Shown: piece after piece, positions 37,078-49,150 of the stretch
How positions within the stretch are numbered: position 1 is the first letter of the stretch
Layout of the letters: every line of letters starts with the position of its first letter
Notes under the pieces: generated by a model
What the model saw: only the letters and a program-made list of their open reading frames with translations
Told to the model about the DNA's origin: nothing
Database searches by the model: none
NCBI GenBank assembly: GCA_028023455.1
Contig: JAQFVV010000012.1
Coordinates: 3,686,023-3,750,022, forward strand
Reading direction: 5' to 3'
Length of the DNA: 64,000 bases
DNA from: Epiperipatus broadwayi
Taxonomy: Eukaryota; Onychophora; Udeonychophora; Euonychophora; Peripatidae
Made by a program: the position numbers and the translations under genes

Positions 37078-37431
37078 GCGCTTTAAACATGCTTATGTGA
37101 CAGCCAATCAGATGTAATAATGACTGCACGTGAAACTCTCAATTCTAAAACATGTCAGAGCTATAAGAAACAGATGGGACCCACCTTCTTTTATGCCTAA
37201 ATTTATATATAAATAAGCCAGACTCAAGTATTTCGAATTAAGAGTGGGAAGCTTTTACCTTTACATTTAATTCACTAAATATTATGTATAAATAAACAAT
37301 GAGAAAGCTTTTGATTTACTATGAAGCAATTTTCTTTTTCTTATAGTTCTGACTTGTGTTTTAGAATTGAGAGTTCCATGTGCAGTCATTATTACATTTG
37401 ATTGGCTGTCACATAAGCATGTTTAAAGCGC
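37078..37431. mobile_element. Nested MITE with about 100-bp TIRs
   Basis: GCGCTTTAAACATGCTTATG and the next 80 bases (GTGACAGCCAATCA, AATAATGACTGCAC) reappear inverted ending at 37431. Identity between arms is high, so it is younger than its host element. It sits 71 bp beyond the 36137-37006 element. Confidence 0.8.
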
Positions 37432-38348
37432 ATCTTTAGAATAGTTTTGCAACTAATAAATCAATATACAAATGAGATAAGAACTTGTCTTCCAAGATGC
37501 TGATTGGTTGACTATTGTTCTTTCCAGAAAAAAATTACTGACAACATTTTGACACTTCTGATAGTTTCTTTTTGATTTTTAAAGATAAAATCTTTTAATG
37601 TTATTTTGCCGATGTTGATAATTCCGATGTTTTTATTTTGAATTTCAAAGTGGAAATGAATATTTTAGAATCTTATTTGACATATTTTTAATTTTTTTCA
37701 GAAAATATTTGTAAAAATATAAATTATTTTAGAAGAATAATTCAGATTTTAATAGAAAAATGTACTTTACATGAAAGCAAATTGACAGAGTAATTGTAAT
37801 GTTCATCTGAAATTTAAATGGCCTAAAGATGATGTATCTGATGAAATAGTGAAAATGAGAATTGAAGATCTGAAAGTGAAGATGTAGAAAGTGAAAGTAC
37901 CATATATCTGAAGATTTGCAATAAATTAGATGAGTTTATTGTATTTATATTAGTTTCCTATGTAAGTACATATATGCATCTTAAATTTGGGGGATAATAT
38001 TTTTTTCCAATTTTTCAGGTTTAAAATCATATTGCATCTTAAATTCAGGGGTGCCTTATATTTGAAGTAATATGGTATATACATTTGTCATTATTAATTA
38101 ATTCACTTGATGGATTGTGTAGTCATGGTTCAACCCCTAATCTATAATTATTGCAAAAAATGCTATTATGTATATATAATTCTTTTAAATAATTATGTAA
38201 ATCTGAAATTACATAAGTGCCTTTGTTGGATAACTAGTGAATATACATATACCATATATAATAAAGAATAAAAGTGAGATATCAATGTAAATAGGAATAA
38301 CATTTAACATTTGATGTTACCAAGAAATTACCAATTATTACTAATTGA

Positions 38349-38514
38349 CAATCCCTGAGCCCAAGCCAGTTTTTTCATTTAACCTTTAATAGCTCTTTTG
38401 TTTGAGTTTTTTGTTGAAATAAAAGGAGTCCAATAAAAAACTTCAACAAAACACTCAAACAAAAAAGCTATTATAGGTTATTTGAAAAAAAACTCATTTG
38501 GCCTCAGGGATTGT
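38349..38514. repeat. Short palindromic MITE, 166 bp
   Basis: ACAATCCCTGAG at the left and CTCAGGGATTGT at the right bound near-complete pairing, including GCTCTTTTGTTTGAGTTTTT and its inverse. It abuts a Gypsy reverse transcriptase fragment. Confidence 0.8.
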
Positions 38515-38529
38515 ATATTAATAGCAATT

Positions 38530-38735
38530 GAATTCTGACTGTAAGGTCAATTTTAGAAAAATAGGAAGTTTTTTGCAATAAAGCTAAAACCTCCTAAATA
38601 CTAGGTATTGAGTATGTTTCTTTAATTATAAATCTATTTACAGTTACATGATAGTCACCACATAGATGCATAATTTATTTATATTTTAAAACTAATTATG
38701 ATGAGTATATTTCATGCAGACTCTTCAGTATGTGT
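38530..38735 (-). pseudogene. Fragment of Gypsy reverse transcriptase
   Basis: The stretch TTCTGACTGTAAGGTCAATT and the following 180 bases match 41574-41770, which encodes part of a degenerate Gypsy RT on the minus strand. It lies outside the nearby LTR-like block, so it is a second partial copy or a rearranged piece. Confidence 0.7.
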
Positions 38736-40369
38736 GATTACATCAAAGGTTAAAAACTATATCTATTTATATGGATATTATCTTCTGATTTTTATTCTTA
38801 ATTATAATAATAATCCATGGAATTACACCCATTCATAAGAATGTGTTTACTGAATAAAACCAAAATATTCTTTAATTCAGTGTCATTAATAATTAACAAA
38901 ATCTATTTCAAAATAGCTTCTGTAGTAACAGAATGATTAGAGCTAATTCATTTATAATCTCATCTAAAAATAATGTTAAAGAAGTGTCACATAAAAGCAT
39001 ATCAACATTAAGCAATTACAGTGCTAGCCAGTGATGATCCTCAACCACCACCTGGATACATATCTATATTGTATTTACTGCTCAATTCAGAGAGTAAACT
39101 TAATAACTAGAGTTTATTAATTCTAAATAATAATAATAGTAACAACAACAACAACAATTAGAACAATATGTATAATTTAAATATTACATTTAGGTGCTTA
39201 CTGCTTGTTATAATGTTAAAACAATATTTTCATATAAAGTTTGCTTCAAAAATTGCATCCTACAATTACTCCTAATGTTTTTTTTCCTGTCTGATAAGTT
39301 GCAATTTTTATTTACCATTCATATGATCTGTATAATTATCTAGATTTGCATAATATTCAAATTCAAATATATTTGTATATGGGCAAAGAATATTTAATTT
39401 TTAGTGTCACTTTATTGAGATTTATGACTTTCTGTCTGACCAATATATACATACACAAATTTACAAATTTTACGAACTTCCTATCTAATATATGCATACA
39501 CAAGCATACATATTTTATTTATGATACTTTACAAATATATACACATTGTTTATCAACATCATACCTCTCTCATTTTAGAAAATTTTCTAATTCTAATTCA
39601 TACATTCTTTAAATTTTTCAACTTCTAACTCTCTTCTATATCCTGACATTTAGTAAACCAATGTTGTTGAGATAAGGATTATATTTAAACAATCTTCTTT
39701 TTTTTCTTCATTCAACTTCCAATGACTCTCAATTATAATCCTTTCATTTACAGATCATAACATCAGTTGAAAAATTCATCTTCCATTTACTTGATCAAAT
39801 AAATCATTTAAATAGCTTCTAAGATAGTTCAGACTTCTGCTTTTACACACCAATTATATAACTTGTAGTCTAATACAATTTATTTTGCCTTTTTTAATTA
39901 TCATATACCACATTTTCCCCACTTACCTTTTAGATAATTAAATTAATCTCCCCGTTTTACTTTTACTAAGAATCAATAATGACATATGTTCTAATTTCCT
40001 TTTCATCCAAAATTCCACATGTTTTTTTATTGTACTAGGATAATTGTTGATAAAATGCTGCCATTAAAACTTCATTAATATCTTGATTTGAATTTTATTC
40101 AATGACAGAATCAATGTTCTCTTTTCTACTTATCTACAGACTCAGGTAATACTAAAGTGTAAAAAGTCAATCTCTTATTACTTAAAATGTTAAACAATGA
40201 TTCAAATTTAACTTTATTTTTGAATAAGATTATTTCTAGGTATTCATAATGTGCAAACAATTTGTTTGATATTTTTATTGCTTTCTGCATCTAATATTTT
40301 TACCATTTTGAATTCAGTCCATTTTTAATAAAGTCAATGATAAGATGGCCATTGAAAAATTTGACATGA

Positions 40370-40640
40370 TTTATATGTATCTTTTGCTATGATGTGGTGA
40401 TTTGTGGCCATGGTTCTAATGTCTCAGAGAACTAGCCTAGCTGTTAATACATCTCTACCTCTCTTGACTGTTTTTTCAATATTGTGGTGCATGCCAGACC
40501 ATGATACATATGATGTAGATAATTCCTTTGTTGTGATGATTCCAAGTTGACCTTCATGTAATAAATTCAACACCTGCTTTTTCTCTTATGTCAGAATCAA
40601 TGTGCCATTCATAATTATAATAAATCCATTACACATAGAT
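40370..40640 (-). pseudogene. Gypsy integrase zinc-binding region relic
   Basis: Minus-strand reading with frame breaks gives LLHEGHLGIITTKELSTSYV followed by SWSGMHHNIEKTVK. It resembles the HHCC region of Gypsy integrases: a histidine pair in HEGHLG, then a YWPGM-like step and DIE-VK. The cysteine pair is not evident. It lies downstream of RNase H, as in normal pol order. Confidence 0.65.
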
Positions 40641-40729
40641 GGTTGGTTATGTTAGCAGTCATCTTATCTTAATATGTATTTTGACTAATTGATATCTAGA
40701 GTTATTTTAATTTCATTGCATTGACATAG

Positions 40730-40960
40730 TTATTTTAATGGTCCATGGTTTATAGTCTCAGGATTTGATATTCTCAATAGAGCATAGGCATGACTAAATT
40801 GTTTCCCATGCTTATACACAAGATTGAAGTCATAGGTAGCTAATATGTTTATCTGTCTGAACATCCATTGACTAATATAATCATGAGTTTTTTCAGATTT
40901 ACCAATATTCCCAATAGATATATAACGTTTGTGAGATTTGGAAGACATCCATATATACAA
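40730..40960 (-). pseudogene. Gypsy RNase H C-terminal relic
   Basis: The frame contains the segment ILATYDFNLVYKHGKQFSHA followed by YALLRISNP. This corresponds to the end of Gypsy RNase H (a LQ-YDF-I-YKPGK---ADALSR pattern), with the usual ADALSR altered to AYALLR. It is a decayed remnant between RT and integrase relics. Confidence 0.75.
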
Positions 40961-41371
40961 GGAAACTTTTTTGTTAACTTCGCCACCTTAAAGAGCTTTT
41001 CCCACATACCGCACCAAGCGAGACAGCATTAATTCCATATTCCGAACTGTCCTTGGTTATTAATATATCTTGGGTGTTTATACAGTGTACCAGAAGTTAT
41101 CTTGATATTAATAAGTTTTATTTTCTCACACACTATCTTGTTCAACTCCCCATTTTCTATTCATTTTTTTTCTTTAAGAAGTTATAATGTGAAATCACAG
41201 CATGAGATTTTCTTCCAGAAACTCAAAAAATAATAGTCCTAAGAATTCTCACATAGGTGCATATTTCTCAACTCTTACTTTCTCTGGTTTCAGGTAGTTT
41301 TCTTTATCAGTAATTTCATTTCTTTAAAGGATAATACACACACCAAATTTTTGTGTCTTTTCAATATTTTA

Positions 41372-41864
41372 TTAACACAATATTCTCGGTTCGTTCTCTG
41401 TTTTAGTAGATATTAAATTGATGTCCAAGTAAGAAATATCTCCTTCCATTGTCTGAAGTACACCATACATTTTTATTTGAAGCCCAATAGAAGGTTTAGT
41501 GATTCCATGTGATAGCTTATTACATTTGAATAGTTTCAAACATGTATTAATAGTTAAGTTTGGCTGGAATTTGTTGGACTTCTGACTGTAGGTCAATTTT
41601 AAAAAAATAGGAAGTCTTTTGTAATGAATCTAAAACCTCGTGAATATTAGATATTGGGTATGCTTCTTTAATTATAAATCTATTCATAGTTAAAAGATAG
41701 TCACCACATATAATTACAGTCCATTTACATTTTAAAATTATTATGATGAGTATATCCCATGCAGACTTCTCAGTAGGTATGATTACACTTCTCTTAACCC
41801 AATAATTGAGCATTCTTCCACTTTGGATTTCAAAGCAAAAGTCAGCAGACAATAGGGTGAGCAT
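41372..41864 (-). pseudogene. Gypsy reverse transcriptase relic
   Basis: Two overlapping minus-strand frames (41547-41864 and 41372-41596) share RT landmarks in order: CGDYLLTMNRF, AYPISNIHEVLDSL and FFKIDLQS (motif A with its aspartate), then TINTCLKLFKCNKLSHGI (motif B region). The YLDD-type motif C appears as YLDINLISTKTE, with the second catalytic aspartate lost. At least one frameshift is present. It encoded the DNA polymerase of an LTR element; it is now inactive. Confidence 0.85.
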
Positions 41865-43069
41865 TATCCCATAATTTTATGTCAACTAGTTGGGTATTCA
41901 TCATTGATGAATCTGTCTTAAATAGTTTTGAAAATTTATACTGAACTTCAAATTCAATTAAACTTTTTATTATTTTCATTTTAACCCCTAGAGTTTTAAA
42001 CTAGTTTTGAGCCAAAATTGAGTTCAAACCTCTTGAAATTACACACTTCAAATCTGAATGAAGTCTTCAATTTTTTCCTAGTTCACTTTCAAATAAGTTC
42101 TTCAGTCTTGTGTTTATTTTTATTAGAATTGCTAGGTTTCCATTCATATTGGTTGATACTAAATCTGTTTTAATCCCTTTTCCATTTTCTTATCATCTTC
42201 ATTCAATATTTTTTTCAAGTTAAGAGATGTGCTTGCTCTGCTGTTAATTTTCATTTGAATTTTCTGCTGAATAATTCAAATTTCAAGTAAACTGAAATTT
42301 TATCAATATCCTTATATCTTTTTGTCATTAAATTGACATTTGCTGACTTATCCTCTTGATGTACTGTTTGGTGGTAAATCAGATTTATTCCTTCTCTGCT
42401 CATTAAAACAAACTCATAATAAGTGTTCTTTAACACATAAATGTGTCATGTGTCATTTTCAAATTTAGTACATTTTTTTATATGGCATTTACTTTCTCAT
42501 GAATAACATGTCCAGATGTTTTTGTATTTTTTCAGTTAATAGACTGTGGCTGTGCTCTGTTTACCGTTATTTTTTATTTCTTCCATAGTATTTTGGAATT
42601 CTGCTGCTCTTATTCCTTTATTCAATAGCTCATATGTACACTAATCCTCTTTCACCTAAAAAACCATTCTCTGAACTTGTTATTACACATGGTCTAATTT
42701 GTGAAAATAAGCAATCCCATATCATCTTCTTTTATGCTTTTATTTGGTGATGGCTTTTGTTTATGAAGTGCTGACACACTATGTATATATATTGTAGACT
42801 TAAAATATGTGTTTAATTTCTCTGTCAATTCTTCATTTGGAATATCCCAAAGAGCCTTAAGATTGCACAGTTGGTTGATTATCAGCTACTCATTTTTGCC
42901 TGCCATCCACATCAGTTTTGCCACTTTTAGTTTGTTATCAACTATAGTATCTATAAGCATATATATATATGTGAGCAATAGATGGCGTTTTACCAAAAAC
43001 ACTGTCGAAGCGTATGTTTGTTTACATAAACATCAGAGTAAGCATTCACTATCTCTATCATTAGTTCCA

Positions 43070-43114
43070 CCTTTAGATCATGATTTCAAGCTGATTTGCT
43101 ATTATCAGTGAAGG
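43070..43114 (-). ncRNA. Decayed hammerhead ribozyme motif
   Basis: Minus-strand mirror copy of the 43758 motif. The core reads CTGATAA instead of CTGATGA, so the family's catalytic G8 is changed to A, and helix I has a C-A mismatch (TAAAGG against CCTTCA). GAAA is intact. Expected inactive. Confidence 0.65.
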
Positions 43115-43392
43115 ATAGGAATAAAAAACTAGATCTAAACACTAACTCAGTGTTTATGAAACAATTTCTACTCAGCTTGCAAGTGTGAATTTTTTCAACA
43201 TGTAATGTCTTTAAACTCAGCATAGCAAGCCAAATAGATATATGGGTCTAATATCAGTTCAGTATCACCACATAGTAGAAGCCTCTGCAATAAATCATTG
43301 CAAGAAAATCTCAAAGGTACATTTATGAAAAACAAAAAAAACAAGTTAAACTTGTTAACGCTTGTATTTATGATTAGCTTGAAATCATGATC

Positions 43393-43398
43393 TGAAGG
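43393..43398 (+). other. 3' half of a hammerhead motif marking the monomer start
   Basis: TAGCTTGAAATCATGATC followed by TGAAGG (43393-43398) reproduces the second half of the 43758 ribozyme, but the CTGATGA half is absent upstream. It fixes the monomer length: from this predicted cleavage junction to the next is 404 nt. Confidence 0.65.
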
Positions 43399-43757
43399 TG
43401 GAACTAATGATAGAGATAGTGAATGCTTACTCTGATGTTTATGTAAACAGACATATGCTTTGATGGTGTTTTTGGTAAAACGTCATCTATTGATCATAAA
43501 TACAAGCGTTAGCAAGTTTAACTTGTTTTTTTTTGTTTTTCATAAATGCACCTTTGAGGTTTTCTTGCAATGATATATATTGCAGAGGCTTCTACTCTGT
43601 GGTGATACTGAACTGATATCAGACCCATATAGCTATCTGGCTTGCTATGCTGAGTATGGAGACATTACGTGTCTAAAAAATTCACGCTTGCAAGCTGAAT
43701 AAAAATTGTTTCATAAACACTCAGAGTTAGTGTTTAGATCTAGTTTCTTATTCCTAT

Positions 43758-43802
43758 CCTTCACTGATGATAGCAAATCAGCTTGAAATCATGATCTGAA
43801 GG
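43758..43802 (+). ncRNA. Hammerhead ribozyme motif, type I, tiny helix III
   Basis: CCTTCA (43758-43763) pairs fully with TGAAGG (43797-43802) as helix I. The core is CTGATGA (43764-43770), helix II TAGCAAATCAGCTT (43771-43784; A-T, G-C, C-G with a U-U at its base) and GAAA (43785-43788). The last A with TCATGAT folds as a three-pair helix III, with C43796 as cleavage base in an ATC triplet, permitted by the NUH rule. The core matches the copies at 10-11 kb, also starting CACTGATGATAGC, although the surrounding repeat is different. Confidence 0.78.
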
Positions 43803-43989
43803 TGGAACTAATGATAGAGATAGTGAATGCTTACTCTGACGTATATGTAAACAAACATACGCTTTGACGGTGTTTTTGGTAAAACACCATCTATTGATCA
43901 TAAATACACGCGTTAGCAAGTTTAACTTGTTTTTTGTTTTTCATATATATATATATTACAAATCGATGTCTGTATTTCTTTAAAATAAT

Positions 43990-44300
43990 ATACATAAATT
44001 TATAAATAAATATTTGAAAATACAGTAATTAAAAGTTTATAAAAATTATATGTATAACCATAACTTAGAAGCACTTTCAACTACCTTGTAGCTTTGTCAA
44101 CTATCGCTTTTAAAAACGTCAGCTTTTTTATAATTATGGGAAAGTTGACATGGAATTATGAGAAAGCTGACATTTTTAAAAGTGATAGACGACAAAGCTA
44201 CAAGGTAGTTAAAAGCGCTTCTAAATTACGGTTATACATATAATTTTTATAAACTTTTAATTACTGTATTTTCAAATATTTATTTATAAATTTATATATA
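43990..44300. repeat. Palindromic MITE-like element, about 310 bp
   Basis: ATATTTGAAAATACAGTAAT at the left and its inverse at the right bound arms that pair through ATGTATAACC, AGAAGC, CTACCTTGTAGCTTTGTC and GTCAGCTTT. The centre is near 44148. It lies a few tens of bases from the ribozyme element and shares the (AT)n border. Confidence 0.8.
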
Positions 44301-44634
44301 TATAAGACATATTTTGTGGTTCATTCATATTAAACTCATAAATATGCCATTCTGCTGCATTGTTAACATCAAATTCAGTAATGAAGTTTTCACTATTATC
44401 TCTGTCAATCTACAATGACACCTGAATAATCAATTCTGATACTATATATGTTTCCCAAACTATTAAACTGCACTACTTTGCTAATATATACAGGTTTTAC
44501 ATTCTCTTGACCTGTACCATTCTGCTCTATTCAGGAGTAAACTACTATCAACCGCTGAATATCTTTCTATATAGTAATTCAATAAACACATAACTCAGAT
44601 AATAAACTTAACACCTATAGTTCATTAACTCTTA

Positions 44635-44635
<1 letters not shown>

Positions 44636-44688
<53 letters not shown>

Positions 44689-44700
44689 GATGATGATGAT
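44636..44700. repeat. (AAT)n and (GAT)n microsatellite
   Basis: About fifteen AAT units followed by GAT/GATGATGAT, inside the right LTR-like block of the Gypsy relic; the left block has a shorter AAT/AAC patch at the matching place. Confidence 0.95.
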
Positions 44701-45085
44701 GTTTAACTTAAACATTATAATCAGCTGTTTATTGATTGTTTTAACATTAAAACCCCTTTATATTTATAGCTCACAAATTCTTCATAATCTGTGCACTGCT
44801 CCTTCTTCCCAATAAATTGCAGTCTTTATTTGCAATTCATATGATCAGCATAATTATCCTAGATTTGCATAATTTTGAAATTAGGATACATTTGTATATT
44901 TGGCATAACTCATATGTTAATTTTCTAGAGTATCACTTAAATGAAATTTTTATTAGCTTTCTGCCTGACTAATATATATATACATATTGTGCCAATGCCA
45001 AATTGGCACATCTGCCTGACTAATATATATATATATACACAAGCATATAAATTTTATTTACAACCCTTTACAAATATATACATCA

Positions 45086-48000
45086 TTTATTTAGTCAGAC
45101 ATTGTATACAGTAATATCTGTCGTGACAAATATAATTAATTCCAGAAAGCCTTTCATTATATCAGTCAATCATAGTCGTTATTCTGAAATACAGATATTT
45201 AGGTATATTCTGTTCCAGGATCCTACTTTAGAACAATGTTAAAATTTAAAACAACCATTTTAACAAAAAAAGTATGGTATGTAATCAAAATGATGAATAT
45301 AAAAATTTATAATAAAAAAATTGATATTGTTATATTGAACATTAAACTTTTATTAAAATTATAATCAAATTTGTAATAATATAAAATAAAATGTAAATAA
45401 ATTTACTTTTGTTAAAATTCACAGATTAATAGTAGTGTTCCTTGCTTGGCAATTATTTTTTCTTAACAACACATTCTAATAATATTTTCTTACTCATAAC
45501 GTAAATAAAAATTGATTCTTTACAAGCATACGCAAAAATTATACTACTAAAAATAAACTTTTTTTATGCTTGACTTTTTTTTTTTTTGATGGCATAATCA
45601 GTTTTCTAACTTTTCTTTTCTAAAAGACCTTGAAATTTATTGGATATGTCAATTAATGATGCTCATTGTAGCATTTTTATTCATAGTCAGTTTTATGGCA
45701 TTTTTTATCTAAAATTTTTTTCCATGATAACATATATTAGCTTTTTTAACTCTCATAATTAAAACTAATAATAAGTACAATATATTTTCATTTTTAAAAA
45801 ATACAAATTAATAGGTAAGTTAATCAAACTGAAAATTGTCTTACTAAAGATTAATTATACAAATCTGTACTGTTGCAGGGTTCACCACGTATAACTTCAA
45901 TATAAGTGCTTACTTACATAGAAACACAAACCTGTTATAAACAGAAACATTTACCATTTTGTTTTACCATTCACAAATCCCCTTTCTCTGAAAATAAAAA
46001 TGAATAATCAGCTTCCACAATACTGGATAATTAATGATTTATTTATTTCACAAATTTGTTTTAAATTTAGTCTATCCTAAATCGATTATTGAAAAAAAAA
46101 ATCACCAGATACATATTTTCTTGCAGCTTAAGATAATGTATACGCGTAAGTGCTTAATTTAATATATAATATTACATTTATGATCGGCTTTGTATAAAAC
46201 TTTTTAGCTTAAAAAGCATTTTCAATATTATGAATAAAATTGGTTATATATATATATTTGGTAGTATCATTAAAAGTACTGTGGGAAAGCTTATTTTGCA
46301 AAAGACAAACATTTTATTCTTCGTGTTTTCCTGAAGGTTTGTGATGATGGTATTTTAGATGTATTTATATATTGGATTATTACTGTCATCTAATATAAAG
46401 TATTGGATGTCTTTAGAAAAATTTAGCTTTATTTAAATTTTCAAAAAAACATGCAATATTTTGAGAGGTATTATTCTCCTCTTTTTTTCAGATGTTGCTG
46501 GACTGATCAGTGACAGAACTTGGGCTCTACAATTCTATTCTTAATTTTCACTTTTTCTTTTTTTCCTTGTCATTTTAAAATTTTATATATAAGAACTTTT
46601 GTTCTCTCTGTTTTTTTTTTTTAAAGATTATAATGATTTTCTCTGGCATCCTTATTTATAAATAATCATAATAAAAATAGATATTTAAAAAAAAATCATT
46701 GAATACTACATTGTTAATATTATTGTTATTATCGTTATTATTACTTCTATGAATTCTATTACAGTCAATATTATTATTATTAGGAGTAATACTGCTACTA
46801 TTACTAGTAGTGTAAAATAATGCATTGTTATTTCCAAAGCTTACATTTGAGGCAAGAGCAAAGGTAGAAAATGTACAGGTATTTGAAGCATTACAACACA
46901 TGATTGTAAAAAAAGTGAAAGGAAAAATTGCTCTTAAACTTATGTGAGCAAACAGAAAATCATGTGAGATTTTAGTTAAGCTCACAATGTTTTTTATAAC
47001 TATTAATAGCTAAATCAACTCAATAAGTGAGAATAAATGATATCTGCTTATGGGTAGAAGGAATATATTAACAATCTCTTATTTGAAAAAAAAAATAATT
47101 AGATTAAAATAAAACAATGTAATCTGTAAAAGCATAGTCTTAGAAGTAAATAATTACTTTTACTTATTCACCTGATCTAAAGGCTTAATAAATATTTTTA
47201 CACATGCTGCAATATAGAAAAACAAATTATTTATATGTATTTGGCTACATCTTTCTAGACAGACAGATAGAATTTATAATTTATTTAGTCAGATATAATG
47301 ATTTTTGATTGATAATCGTATGACTTCATAACTAAATGGATAAACCAATCGACTAAAAAGTTTGTTTTTTGTCATTTAACACAAAGGGAGAGCAAATTAT
47401 CCAATGTATATCCCAATATTTAAATATATCTTGAGGTGGTGAATTCTAAACAGTAACAATAGACAACTAACCTGAAAATTCAAATTCTGATCGTTAGAAC
47501 CCAAATATTATGATTTTCTGCTCATATTAAATCTTGAAGTACTACCAAAATTACACTTTTATAGATACAGAAGGCATTACAGAAATACAGAAGACATATG
47601 CTGGTTATGTCATAGAGAGACTGGGACTCAGGAAAAAAAATTTTTTTACCTCCCCTGCATTTGATAATATTTAATCATCCATACCATCATTGTACAAACA
47701 AAGAAATTGTGACACACAAACTCTTTTACAATAATTTGTTAATGGTAGCTACTTATATATTTGAGCAAGTACTTTTACATTATTTTCACTATGGTACACA
47801 AGATGTTCATTCATGTGCAACAATAATCCAAAACAACATCCAAATACATTCTGGAACAAAATGAAACTATTCCATTTAAGGGATGAAAAAATTGTATCCC
47901 AAGAGATATACACAGCCACTTGGTCCACATTGCAACAACACTCAAAATTATAGGATGAAAAGAGACTAATAAAAAAGAAAACTAAAAACTTTGTCAGTGT

Positions 48001-49057
48001 ATAAAACTGATTGGATGTCTACGTGGAATAATGTAAACTCAAATGTGTAAACCACATGCATATCCCTTGTTTTTGTCCCCCCCCCCCCAATTACAATTTT
48101 CAATTTTTTTATATTAACTTTCATTTATCTGCATGTGGTAAAATGGTTATTAATATAACCTTTTCATTATTATATGCAATAAAATCCTTTTGAAAGCTAA
48201 AAAGTTTTTTTTTTAAAAAAATGCTGAAAAAATATAAGCATTAATTAAAACTATTTTTTATTGTTTTAATAAAATATATTACTTTTTAAGAATTTAGTTT
48301 AAAATTATTTTATGAAATTTAATATTTAGCCATAATCACTAGAGGTTTTTTTTTCTTATTTTTAATCGCATTGCATATAAAATTAATACAAAAAATACTT
48401 TAAAATTATATCTATTATCTTTTCTTTAAGATTTAAATGCTACAATGGTGTGATTATGAAATTGCAATGTTTAAAAGCTTAAGAAAATACTTTAATCAGA
48501 AATAATAAAAAATTAAAAATATTTTATTATATATATATATATCACATACGGATAATAAAATAGCACAGATTTATTCGGACAAACTTAATTTCAGATTCAG
48601 AACCCTCATAAATTTAAACAAGCTTATTAACAACACAAAGGACAAAATTCTAATATTGAACCGGCCCAATGTGGTCTAAGCTGTAAACTGCAGCCCAAAA
48701 TAGTGTCCATATGTATATTATGGTAAGATCATCTTAGAATTAGAATGACCCAATACTGAGTAATGTATAAAAAATCTAAGATAAAGTCCTAAGCTTATAA
48801 TTCTTCAGTCTTTCATAATAATAAAAGAGAATGTAGCCATAGTTGTGATCTGAGTGTTGTTAGAATTATATGGAAAGAAACAATCACAAATGTATAATAA
48901 AAGATACAAAATGAATGCTTAATAAATCAAAAATTAAATAGCATTCAAATCAGCAAAAAAATTAATGTTCTCAGCAGACTAACCATGAATATAACACACA
49001 AATGTTGAAAATATACTTGGTACAAGAAATCTTATTAAAATATATATATATATATAT
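45086..49057. other. Non-coding stretch with nothing recognised
   Basis: A+T-rich. The minus-strand frame 46656-46985 is dominated by an Asn-rich (ATT)n reading and is not credible. A run of twelve C lies at 48077-48088. No element was recognised. Confidence 0.5.
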
Positions 49058-49150
49058 CTTCCATATGTCAAATGTGTTGACAGGGAAGCGAACCCGGGCC
49101 AGCTGTTGGAAGGCAACTATGCTAACCACTAGGCCACCAAATGCTTGACT
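49058..49150 (-). mobile_element. tRNA-headed SINE (tRNA-Gly-like)
   Basis: Minus-strand TGGTGGCCTAGTGGTTAGCA (A box), TGCCTTCCAACAGC (anticodon arm with TCC) and CCCGGGTTCGCTTCCC (B box) closely follow a glycine tRNA. The acceptor arm is again extended: GTCAAGCATTTGG at the start against CACATTTGAC at the end, followed by ATATGG. Near a (TA)n tract; target duplication not resolved. Not a working tRNA because its acceptor and 3' end are wrong. Confidence 0.8.

Larger units (their letters stand above)
35841..38075. mobile_element. TIR DNA transposon relic hosting two nested elements
   Basis: The left end CCGTATTACTTCGAATATAA with GATGCAC (35841) matches, inverted, the right end near 38075 (TTTGAAGTAATATGG). 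TA lies on both outer sides (35839-35840 and 38076-38077), and subterminal sequence also pairs loosely. Near 37815-37905 a plus-strand run rich in Asp and Glu codons (GATGATGTATCTGATGAAAT and onward) might be the end of a lost transposase gene. The superfamily is unassigned; TA duplication would fit Tc1/mariner relatives. Confidence 0.6.
42971..43952. mobile_element. Tandem-inverted repeat element with hammerhead ribozyme, 404-nt monomer
   Basis: The element lies between (AT)n tracts (about 42957-42970 and 43953-43965) and inside the Gypsy relic. On the plus strand the order is: a partial monomer start (GCTTGAAATCATGATC at about 43377), one full monomer (43393-43796), and the start of the next to 43952. 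The left part, 42971-43348, is the inverse of body, ribozyme and tail. The inner centre (ACAAGTTAAACTTGT, 43341-43355) is itself palindromic. Distinct family from 10151-11220 by sequence but the same plan. No protein frame is present. Confidence 0.8.
39080..45085 (-). mobile_element. Degenerate Gypsy-type LTR retrotransposon, interrupted by later insertions
   Basis: Two diverged similar blocks, about 39080-39560 and 44525-45085, flank the pol relic in the same orientation. They share CTGCTCAATTCAGAGAGTAA-like starts, an (AAT)n patch, TTCATATGATC...TAATTATC...TAGATTTGCATAAT and a TACACAAGCATA run, and they are read as LTRs. On the minus strand the 5' LTR would be at the right. Beside it lies TGGTACAGGTC, a possible primer-binding start. 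Pol order RT, RNase H, integrase runs leftward as expected. Insertions at 42971-43952 and 43990-44300 lie inside. All frames are broken. Confidence 0.7.

Noticed and set aside
37840-37865. CTGATGAAATAGTGAAAATGAG as a hammerhead
   Set aside because: Only six bases between the boxes and no helices; it lies in a probable transposase remnant.
46495-46550. T-rich tract plus CAG as a further exon acceptor of the adhesion gene
   Set aside because: The frame after it closes quickly and shows no Ig or fibronectin features.
46656-46985. 109-residue minus-strand frame
   Set aside because: Asn-rich reading of an (ATT)n tract without a domain.
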